Positions 1 to 11,300 of a DNA stretch of 64,000 nucleotides are shown here, piece by piece. The stretch's first letter is position 1; every line of letters begins with the position of its first letter. Under the pieces are notes generated by a model, which had not been told where the DNA came from, ran no database searches, and saw nothing but the letters and a program-made list of their open reading frames with translations. This DNA is from Leptasterias polaris (Eukaryota; Echinodermata; Asteroidea; Forcipulatida; Asteriidae): the NCBI GenBank assembly GCA_037783415.1, contig JAZGTN010000151.1, positions 372,001 through 436,000 of the forward strand, given 5' to 3'. The position numbers and the translations under genes were made by a program.

Positions 1-124
1 TATATTTAATTGGGGGTTTTTTGGGGGGGGGGGGTTTGGACGAGCTCAGCTCGAGATCTAACCGGCTAAATCTACCAAAAATTGAAAAGAAAATTAACTT
101 TAGCTGTCAGAAAAAATATTGTGT

Positions 125-305
125 GTGTTTTTAAAGAGGCTGAGGAAGTTTCAGTTTTAGATGTGGGAGAAAAACCCCAGAGAAATATTCCTGGGGAAAA
201 TTCATGCTATAAGGTTGGGACTGAAAACAGAATCATAGTGCCCTAGGAGTCCTAGAGGTGGAAGGCGAGGAAAGATACCACTAATACTACACCAACCCAG
301 TTATT
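125..305 (-). repeat. SINE-like repeat, GGAAAACCCCAG family
   Basis: Shares a long block with 17235-17400 and, inverted, with about 47920-48110: a head resembling a pol III B box (GGTTTGAATCCC in the better copies) and a tail containing TTTTCCTCCCACATCTAAAA. This is the most decayed of the three copies. Confidence 0.5.
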
Positions 306-1056
306 TTGTACTTTCTGATTATAAGTACAAGAACTTCTAGGCATTTAAAGTTGTAAAAATCACGGCAAACACATAGTTTAGATTCAGGCAACACATGGAT
401 CAATTTAATAACAAATTAACCTGTCATTTCTTTTGATGTGTTCTTCATCTAACTTATCTTTTATTGTTTATAAGCTGTCAACTTTTCAGGAAATCGTGTA
501 CATATAATTATCAATAATGTTAATTTCTGAGATGTGATTAATATACTGAATGACTGCAAAAATAAACTAAAACTTGTATAAAGACGTTTTTTTACAAATG
601 GAATATGAGCTTTAATTGTTTGTGTATATTTTAGTCATTACAATTTATGTATAATATACGTGTTCCCGGTCAATTTCAGCAAAAGTTAATCCAGTTTTAC
701 AAACGTGCATTCAAAGTAGGGTTTGTTTTTAGCTACTATTGCATTCAATGTCCTCTTCCAGTATACATAGGATTTGAATATTCTCATTTAGGTTCATTGC
801 AGTCATACTATAAAATAAAAAAATAGTTAATGGCTTCGACCTTAGCAGATGAGTCTTTCTCGAAGGCTGAATGACATCACAACACACATAAACGGGTATA
901 CAAGTGTAACAGAAGCAGTCAAGTGGACAAACATGGAAAGAGTATACACTCCCTTCAACTAAACTAAGATTTAATCTTTGGACAAGATATTTCTTTACCA
1001 TTTCCTATTTCCTTATCAATCTTAATCTTATCAACTCAAAACACTTTGAATGTTTT

Positions 1057-1290
1057 TTAAACTTTTGACATTTCTACTGAGGTTTTACACATACTTTCTT
1101 CACTACAAAACAATTCTAGTGGTTTAATTTCACTGATCATACCAGCGGGCATATATAGTTTCTCAATGCATTTCAATGCGGCATTCATTTCAAATTGACA
1201 TGTATCCTCAATGGCAGCTTTAATCAGCTGAATTCCTTTTTCTCTCCCTTTATTTTCCTTCTCAAAGTAACAGAAAACGAAAAACAAAAT
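1057..1290 (-). other. Coding-like patch, possible terminal exon of an unknown gene
   Basis: An open minus-strand frame follows a pyrimidine-rich stretch ending in AG (near 1263) and stops with TAA. The translation has protein-like composition, with a helix pattern (GIQLIKAAIEDT, then NAALKCIEKLYM) that loosely recalls an MIT-type three-helix repeat. There is no neighbouring exon I can join to it, and the first codon in the open frame is TTG, not ATG. It could be chance in low-complexity DNA. No function is proposed. Confidence 0.2.
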
Positions 1291-2385
1291 GTAGAAAGTT
1301 CTGTGTGCTAGACAGTTCCCTCTATTTTGTCCTTTTTTCCAAAGTTGACCCCCCTGTTCCAGTTACACCATTGCTGATAATGCAATCGCTTTCAGACTTC
1401 ATGATGTCATCATTTTACCACGTGGTGGTGTCACCACGTACCAGGTTCAGGTGGTACAACAACCACTTCCACACATTTTTTATGCTAATGACAGAATAAA
1501 GGATTTGCATACAACTGGATAAAGTTTGTCCTAGATTCCAATAGGTTGGCTCATGTTCATGTCAAATTTCATTCAGCTGGATTGCTGCTCCCTCCCTGCA
1601 GCTTCATGAAAACTACGGTACCTCAGGGATCTTAGGTTCAACATTTCCTGCCTCCCCAGGGATTCCTACTAATAAATAAACAGACTAGCAGGTGTGTTAA
1701 AGGGTGTACATAACATCGGTACTAAGAGTAAAAATATAAATGTTCACAGATTAGCAAACAACTTACATGGTATAAAGATGGTCATGGTGGGAAACTCCCT
1801 TGAAATAATGTTGCTTGAAATGCAACAGTTGTTGAGAAATAAGTGAAACAATTGATTTTGATCTTGCAAGCCCAAAACTCAATGTTTTCAAACAGTGAAA
1901 ACATTTATAGGTTTTTTTCCACTTTTTACTCGGGACTCCAATGACCAATGAACTTCAACTTTCACAGGTTTGTTATTTCATGTATATGTTGGGTCACAGT
2001 ACATCAAGTTTGGTTGACAATTATCAATGTGACACATGTGCTTTAAAGTAGGGTCAAAGAGTGGTAATATACTCCACAAATTAATGGCCATAAAAACTTA
2101 CTTGGTGCTGTTGATAGTAAACAAACTTACTTGGTGCTGTTGATAGTAAACAAACTATTTTTGAGTAAGGATTCCCTTCGAAGTAATGTGGTTTGGATAT
2201 TTTTTCATCCTCTCTCAGAGCCAGCTAAGAACAACCCTTAACCCTGGGAATGAGGTTGCCCATTGACCTTTCTTTTGATTGCAAACACGGACCACGAGTA
2301 TCACAAAATATACTTTGACAAGCAAAATGCAGGTCCCTTTTCACGCAAACAAAAATATAACAATAAATCACAGACAAATTCACAA

Positions 2386-5300
2386 TTATCTGTTGAGATT
2401 TGCCCGTTGTATGTGCTCGTTAACCGATGTCCGTAACGTGTTAATGACTTGTCGTTGATTGTCACTCTTCATAATAGCGCTGCCTGATACGATCATGTTC
2501 GCCCCCGCCTACAAGAAAAACCAAAAGCAATTCAATCATCTAACTTGCAATAAAGATTGTTCCCAGAACGCACCAACGTTCCCTTAACAACTTTAATTCT
2601 TCAAAATATCAAGCATTTTCTGTTTCAATTGTTCTGACGAAGGCAATTTGGGTCAATCAGATTGGGGGACGGACGGTGGGGGAATAGAGTTGCAAGTCCT
2701 AAAAATGTCAAGAATCAATCTTCCATCTTTATCAGGAATTATAGGGTTCTTGGAAAAAAGTAGGAACATTCTTATTGAGTATAAGGGTTGACCTACATGT
2801 ACATCAATGTACATATTATGGTGTAGGCTTCACTAGACTTTTCAGGCTGTTTAATCACAGTTTTTCTGATTTTTCCCAAAGGCAAACAAAACGGAAATCA
2901 GACTAAAGTAGGAAGAACATCATATGCCTGCTTTATTTACAAAAGGATCTTCGGACATGGATCTTTTGCCAATTCCCTGGGGCACATACAAGTTCCAATC
3001 AACTAAGTATCAAAACATTTAGCCATCTGCAGTTCTCTATGTGTTCATCAAGAATTGATCAAGTTTAGCAAGCAGGTCTTACTCAAGGGAAAGAGCATTG
3101 ACCATGGATTCAAACCTACATTGACTTGTAAATTCAGTTTGAGGTAACACCATGTGTACATACATATCTACTTTGCTGTGTAGATTCGTTCTTTAGAACT
3201 TGTCTTGCTCTTTTGATGCAGAGTAGGTTTGGGAATTTGGGAGACAACTTAGTTCTGAAAAGAACTACTCTGCTTCTTAAGTACTACATGTACCTTGGGA
3301 GTTTCCAAATTGGCCGGGACTACTAATTTTGTTTAGTGGATCTGGGGTACTTCTCGTTAGTAACTTCACCCGCCATGAAGTGAGTTCTTCATTGGTTTCA
3401 ACATTTAAACTAGCCTGCTGTACACTGACTTGACTCAAGAAAAAGCTTGTTTATGTTTAATCTTCTTCTCTTTTTTTGCACCAAGTTGGCCCAAAATTGA
3501 GATGCTCTACTGGTTGTTTCAATACTGACCTTTGCCGCCATGTCAATAGTGGCAGGTCCCACGCCACCATCTACCTCAATATCTAGAGACTGGTACATGC
3601 TACGCAGCTTCTCAACCTAATTGGTGGAAGAAGAAAAAAAAAAAATCCCATTTATCTGAGATGATGGTGTAGCGGTCACAGGAAATTGTTATAGAAATTA
3701 GCCCACCCCCTATAAAATTTTGGTTTCTAATCAGTTCTTCAAGTTTTAACTGTTTCATGCTATAATACAGAGCCAGCATGAAACAGCCGTAGTGCACCTG
3801 GGAGACCACAGGGACTTGTGAGTTGGCAGTGTTTGTAATCTTCAGGTCATTCTAATGAATGACTGGAAGAATACAACAAGCTAATAGTACAGAGCAACCA
3901 ACTCATTTGTTCCCTGTTTCCTTTCATCTTTCAGACTTAATGTAAAACGTACGTGTGTGACGACCCAAAGTCATACCGGGTGTTACAATGAGATCATTGT
4001 AATAAGTTCCTCAGAGAGTTGAGAAAGTTTGAAGAATGATCTAAATAGTATGCCTCATGAACAGGGATTATAATGTTGTAAAAAATCTTGCTCTAACAAT
4101 ATACATGTTGCACCCGTCGGGAATCAGAGATTCACTCCACGGTGTACATTAATGTTGCAATTCTGTATAAAAGGATGAAATAAGAATTCACAATGAGTTG
4201 GGTCTTTCACTTTTAATCATATGTCTTGATCTCACTGCCACATCATCCAGTATCTATCTTTAACAATAATAACAATACTTCTTAAACATTTACTTAGAAA
4301 CTTGTCATTGTTTCGACAATAATTACTTTCTCTGCCTCACTTCAATCCTAGTATCATTTGCAATAAACAGATACTCAGAGTGTCAATACTATACACTAGG
4401 TCGAAATCTATTAATGCTTACTACATCTGTTCACTTCTGAAACCCAACTCCACAAGTAAAGCAATCGCAGTGTTTTTGCCCAATAGTCAAAACAAAGAAA
4501 CACATTGACTTTAGAGAATAAAGAAACACATAAACAAACCCTACTGGGATATGAGCAAAGTCTTGGGTCTGATATAAACAAAATCAACTTGGCTAAAACA
4601 AGGCAAAGTCACTTTCTAACCTGGCACTTGCCTCTTAACAAATAAAACAAAGAAGGTTGTTCAGGCAGCAAGGCTATCCCAGGCTATCTAGGCTATTAAA
4701 GAGCTACCACTGACCAAGCCCTCAGGGGTTTAAGTTAATGACCCTGCTAGCCTTTTAGTCTCCACTCAGGGTTACTGTCTCAGACCAGGGTGGTCTTTTT
4801 GTACACGTGTATCTACATACATAAAGTACTGTACAACTAAACTTAGAAAAGATGGGGAACTACCCCTGCTTTTCCTCTAGAAATATACATAGTTGGAAAA
4901 GTCCTAAAACACCATTCTTAGCATCAAACATTTCTATAGAATATGAGCTATCAGAAACTCAAGTTAATTAATCAAAACATAATAAGGAAATGGAATAAAA
5001 GTCTAAATCAATTCAGTACACTTCAGAGCCTTAACCATGTTTCAACCCAATTCAGTAAAGCATAGGCCTACACACATCATGGTTCATGGTAAAAGTTATA
5101 GCTAACTTTGAGGAGGTAAATCTCTCCTATCCTTAAGTTAAAACAAGTTTAGAATAATACCACATCAATCTATAGTTTATGAACTTATTAGATAATACAA
5201 ATTAAAATCCACATACCTGTATAAAAGGATGAAATAAGAATTCACAATGAGTTGGGTCTTTCACTTTTAATCATATGTCTTGATCTCACTGCCACATCAT

Positions 5301-8300
5301 CCAGTATGGGGGGACTGCTGTGGGGTGAGACCCATACCCACTCATTGAGGTATTTCCAACCTTTTGATTGGCTTAAATCGGCTGTTGAAACAAAGGGGTG
5401 GTCAAGCAGCTATTGAAAAATTAGAGGGGGCATAATAGTTGAAAATTTAGGAGGGGGCATAAGCGACCTCTACACTCTCCCCTTGAAAATTAAATGTTGT
5501 CCTCAACATTTCAGAACGGAAAATTGATCAAAGCAAAATAGTAAAAACTAAATATAAGTCTTAACGGTTAAAAGCAGACTATGAAATCTCAGAAACTAAA
5601 ATTATTCGATTCATACCACACAAAAAAACTAATCGTGTCCAATCTGAGCAAAACTTCCAACCTAAATTTGGGCTAAAGACACCTTGTGTGCAACTCTAGA
5701 AACAAATTGACTATGAGTTACCCATCACTGGTTGCTAGTGGTATGGTGATAAGTACCAGGGGTGCCATGGTTGCATCTGCAACTGCGGATAGGGCATCAT
5801 CATAGGGGTCGTCCAAGGCATGCTGGCAGGTTGAGGGCACATCATCAGTGGTGCTGCTGGAGGTGTATTCGTGGAATGCAACCATGGATGGTGGTAGTGC
5901 GGGGTACTTCCAGCAGTCACTGCACTCACGTCATGTGGACCTTGCTGCGGCTGACCCAAATACTCATAGGCCAGTCGCTGTGGGGGCTGTCTTTGTCTTA
6001 CCGGGTAGGTTCGTGCATCCTCCTGTACGGTAGGGGGAGCTGTATTGAGGTGGCATTCTCGTTCTGAAGCTGAGGCGACAGAGTCAGAAGCTGCCTCTGG
6101 GTCCGATGCATTCACTGGGTCCCAGGGCAGGGGTGGAGCTGGTTCATCCATGATGGGTTCAGGAATGACGACTGGCTCCGGAACAATGGTTGTCTCTGGC
6201 ACGGTGACCGGTTCAAGATCATGTACTGGTTCTGGTTCAACAGTCTGTTCCAGAGTGGTTGCTGGTTTCGGGAAGACTACTGGTTCCGCTGCAACCAGTG
6301 GTGTAGGGAAAGTCACTGCCTCAGGTGTGGAACATGGATTGGCTGCTGTGTCATCTTCAGTCATATCACCGGCTGGGGTGAATAAAGCAGCTTCATGATT
6401 CAATGGTGCAGTGTGCGTCATAGGGGGACATGGCGCCATTTTCTGTGTGGGGGCCGAAACTGGGGGTCTGGACTGTTGTGGCATCTGTCTGAAGACTAGA
6501 GTTTGAAGATGGCCATTGTATTCATCTTCAGAATTGTCAGTGTCGCTGGTATTTGGTTTATCCCGTGGTGCTGGCCTGCTTCTGGTGCGGGGTGTTTGCA
6601 CACAGCGCGGTGTCCTCGACTTAGTCGGTTCGTCACTGATGAGGTCATTACAGGGTAGCAACAGATTTCTGTGAAGAGTTCGTTTCCTGCCCGTCCCCTT
6701 TTCTGGACGCAGCTCGTACACTGGGGAGTCATCACTTAGTTGTCTCACCACAGTATGGACATCACTTTCCCAGTAGGCTCTCAGCTTGCCAGGCCCACCG
6801 GTTTCGTTGAGGTTCCGCACAAGAACTCTATCACCAGGTTGAAGGATAGTGCTGTGTACCTTCTTATCATAATGGTGTTTGCCACGGGCGGATGACTTGT
6901 CGGCATTTTTTCTTGCCGCCTCATACGCCTCTTCCATCTGTCGTTTCCAGCGTTGACTGTAGTCTTGATGGTCCTTGGGTGGTGTTGTTATTTGTGACAA
7001 CCCAAAAGCCAAATCGATGGGAAGTCGAGGGGGGCGTCCATACAGAAGAAAGAATGGAGAGAATCCAGTGGTGTCGCAACGAGTGCAGTTATATGCGTGT
7101 ACCACTTTGTTCAGAGATTCTTTCCAGCGGGACTTCTCTCTCTCGGGCAATGTACGGAGCATCCCCAGAAGGGTCCGGTTAAATCTTTCCACTTGCCCAT
7201 TTCCCTGCGGATGGTAGGGGGTGGTGCGTGAGGGCGTGATGCCAGAGAGGTGTTGAAGTCTGCGGAATAGTTGATTCTCAAACTCTCTTCCTTGGTCATG
7301 GTGAAGTTTATGCGGGAAGCCAAACCTCAAGACGAAGTCATTAAAGATCTTCTCTGCTACCGTCTTACCCGATTTGTTAGTTGTTGGGTAGGCTTGGGCA
7401 AATCTTGTGAAATGATCCATGACGACCAAGATATATTCATACCCTCCAACACTCCTCTCAAGATGGAGAAAATCGATGGAGACCATTTCAAATGGGGCTG
7501 TGGTGATTATGCTTCGGAGGGGCTCTCTGGTTTGTCGATTGGGTTTCTTCTGCTGCAAACATCGGCAGACGTTCGTCACGAAGTGTTCAATGTCTTTCTG
7601 CATACGGGGCCAATAAAACCGATCTCGTGCGAGGTGGATGACCCGTTCAGCCCCTAAGTGGCCCATTTCTTCATGAAGCTCCCTATAGACTATGCGGTGG
7701 TACTTACGAGGAAGGACGAGTTGGGACCTTGCACCTGCTCTCCGACATAACACTCCGTCTTCGTCAATGCTTAGCTTGGACCAGTCACGAAGAAGAAGGG
7801 TAGTATCTGGATGTTCTCCTGCCCGCGCTTGTCTATGCGGACGCTGTCCCCTGTCAACATGGCCAAGAACTGGACCGATGATAATATCAGCATGCTGAGC
7901 TGCCTTCAGTTGTTCTTTGGTGATATGGTGGGAGCTTGTAACACCGTCATCTGGGCTTGATGTAGACGCAGTCAGGGCACCAATCCATGGGAAATGGTCA
8001 GACTTATCAGCCTTGATTGCATCGATGGTGGCACTAAGATGAGTTGGACTGATCTCGCTTGTGCACTGGGTTCTCAAGTTGTCTATGTCAAGGGGCATAC
8101 GGGAAAGGGCGTCGGCATCTGCGTTTGACTTTCCAGGACGGTACTTAATTGTGAAATGAAAATCTGCTAATTCAGCAACCCAGCGATGTCCTGTTGCGTT
8201 GAGTTTGGCTGATGTCAAGATGTAGGTCAAAGGATTATTGTCTGTATACACAGTGAAGGAGGGAGCATAGTACAAATAATCTTTGAACTTTTCTGTGATG

Positions 8301-11300
8301 GCCCACTTTAGCGCAAGAAATTCTAGCTTTCCGGAATGCAGATTGTAGTTCTTCTCAGCAGGGCTTAGCGTCCGTGAGCCATAGCCGATCACTCTCATCT
8401 TTCCATCCTGCTGCTGGTACAAGACAGCACCCAGTCCTTCATTTGAAGCATCTGTATGCAGAATGAAAGGCTGCTGATGATTAGGGAAAGCCATTACTGG
8501 GGGGCAAGTGAGAAAACTCAGCAAATGTTCCATTACTTTCTGATGAGAAGCTTCCCATGTTATGCGTTGCCTTGACGACACTTGTCCTGCACTTTTACCT
8601 ACAGCAGCTTTTCCTCGTGACTTTGAAGATGGTTTCATTGAGCTATTTTTGCTAGGTTGGTCATCACTGCATGGACTGGGTTTCTTCAGCAGTTCATACA
8701 ATGGTTTAGCGATGGTAGAAAAGTTCTGGATATACTGACGATAGTAGCCCAGTAGACCCAAGATTTTCCTCACCTCACCCACGGTACTCGGTTGTTTGTC
8801 ACGGAGTGCCTCAACTGCTTTGATGTCTGCAGGATCCATCTTGTAGCCTTCACTACTGATAACTCTCCCCAAGTACCGCACTTCTTTCTGGAATAAGTTG
8901 CACTTGCTTGGCTTGAGTTTGATACCACGGTCCTGGAGGCGTCTGAGGACTTGACGTATGTGTTCGACATGTGACTCAAATGTTTTTCCGTAGACCAGTA
9001 TATCATCAAGGTAGACTACGGCGATTTCTCCAACTAGACCATCAAGACAGGATTCCATACACCGTTGAAACACTGCAGGCGCATTAGTCAAACCAAAGGG
9101 AATCCGATTCCACTCATACAAACCCCAAGGGGTGACGAAGGCCGTCTTATGTTTGCTCTCTTCTGCCATGAAACCCTGGTGATAAGCTTTACCCTGGTCT
9201 AGTGTCGAAAACCACTCATTTCCACCGAGACTATCTAGAACATCTTGGATTCGTGGGATCGGTTGTCTATCGGGAATTGTCTTTCGGTTCAGCTCGCGGT
9301 AATCTATGCAGAGACGGAGAGAGCCATCCTTTTTCCGCACACAAACTACCGGTGACGAGTAGGGAGACTCTGACTTCTCAATCCAGCCTCGGCCAATCAA
9401 GTCCTTCAAGTAGTTTTTCACTTCAGTGTAGAGTGGCGGGGGCACGGACATGTACGATTTCTGCACTGGCTGGTCATCCTTCAGACGTATATGCATTTTC
9501 AAGTCTTTGATGCAACCCATGTCACTGTCATCTTTTGAAAATGCTCCTGCCTCTTCCCGCAACATCTTGTTAACATCTCGGCGTTGAGCCTCTGTTAAGT
9601 GACTGAGGTCAAACTGGGGGGTCCCAGTTTCTTCGGCAGAGTGTGCAGTGGAGACTTCATTTATTACAAATGTACGTTTATCTTGTGACGCTGGTATAGG
9701 CCTCTCGGGAATGGTTTCAATTGAAAGGGGGGACTGCAGTGTTCCTAATTGGGTTTGTTTCCGCAGGACGATATCATGATTGGATGTGTTTTGCACCAAG
9801 ATGAAGACTTTGCTGGATGGCCCCTTTTTCAACCTAACAACTGATGGTTGAGGATGAAGATCTTCTGGCCACTGGGTGTCCACATCAGGCTCAAAGACAG
9901 CGGTAGTGTCTTGATTCAGCAGACATGATGTCGCTCTGCAGGCTACCTCGATAACACTTCTGCCAGGTACGGTGACTCCCTTTCTGCCTACCTGGACACG
10001 GCAGATATCTTCTGGTGGCTCTTCTTGAATAAGGTTTGCAAGGGCTGTCACTGCTCTCCTCGTCATTGATGGGAATGCCGCTCTCACGGCTTGAATAGGG
10101 GTTGGATGGAGGGTGTCTCTTTGAACGATTTCTTCTATAACGTTGTACCCAATTATGGGAACTCCTGAAGTTGCCCGTGTCACCAAAACTGGAACTTTAA
10201 TCTCATGGTTCAGCCCTGTCGTCAAACTGAAGGAGACATTCAGCCAGCCATCATATGGTATAGGGGATCCATTTGCAGCCGTAAGGTTCAGGTCAGTTCC
10301 TCCTAACAGCTCACACAGTGGTCTCAGCTTGGCTTGGGGCAAGTGGGTTGCTCGCCACTCAGCAGGTATGATGGTGACCTGGGCTCCTGTGTCCCAAAGT
10401 GCCTGGGTCTTTGTTCCGTCTATCATGCAGCTCACCATACATCTCTTACCCACTAGTCGGCTTACATTCGCTTGTCTTGAGGGGGCTATCGAACAAAGGT
10501 GGGACTTCTGGTAATTACTTTTGTAGGTTACTGGCCGTCCCGTGGCAGTAACCCTTGGCCGTTTCCCGGTTGATTGCGTCGCCACTGTCTGCATCCACGA
10601 GCAAAGTGCTCGCCAGAGCCACACTTGTAGCAATGCTCGCAACTATCTCCAGTGCCACTCCGTTGGCAGTTAGAACAGCCTCTCTGTCTGTTGGTGTCAC
10701 GGTTGGTCCTAGGGGTCCACTGCTGGCGCTCACTAGGCTGGGCTAGCGACTGTTGCAGACCAGCTATCTGTGTTTTCAGGGTGGCAATCTCAGCAATTCC
10801 TGCCTTCAATTCAGCAAGGTCGGTCATTAAACTGCCTTGTCTCGGCTGCTCCTTGAGGTTGGTCCCCGAATCTTCTCTGCTTGATCCCAGCTGTTGTACC
10901 ACTTTGACGGAGATGTGTTTTGCACTGGCCACGCCAAGTTTCTCTTGCCGTTCTGCTTCCTGGCGAGCTGCTATATTTATTTTCTCAAACAACTGCTCAT
11001 CCGTCGTACTTGGATTCTGGAGATAGGGACGCAACTCTGACTTGACAGCATCGCTCCTTAATCCAGTCAGAAGTCCATGCAGGAACATACTCTGTACAAG
11101 GGTGGGGTCATACTTCAATCCGGAACCTGCTTCCTGGCTTGCAAAGACAACTTTTTGTTTTAGATCAAGGGCACGAACGAGAAAACTCTGTGGGGATTCC
11201 TTGATGTCCTGAGTCACACGGGATAGTTGTTGATAAAGTTCTGTGGCATCTTTCTCTCGGTAATGTGACCGCAGAACTTGACGGAGACTGGGCAAGGCAA

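Larger units (their letters stand above)
1..2385. other. Downstream flank of RPE: 3' UTR region and repeats
   Basis: Begins with a T/G-rich homopolymer (about 12-36). Contains a minus-strand SINE copy (about 125-305), AT-rich unique-looking DNA (310-1050), a doubtful coding-like patch (1057-1290, listed separately) and a TTAA-family MITE-like stretch (about 1755-2330). Inside the latter is a 31-bp tandem duplication at about 2096-2156 (unit containing ACTTACTTGGTGCTGTTGAT). The RPE 3' UTR must start just below 2386; I did not find a decisive polyadenylation signal. Confidence 0.5.

Noticed and set aside
5762..7898. Several plus-strand open frames opposite pol
   Set aside because: They are antisense shadows of the retrotransposon coding region with no family resemblance.
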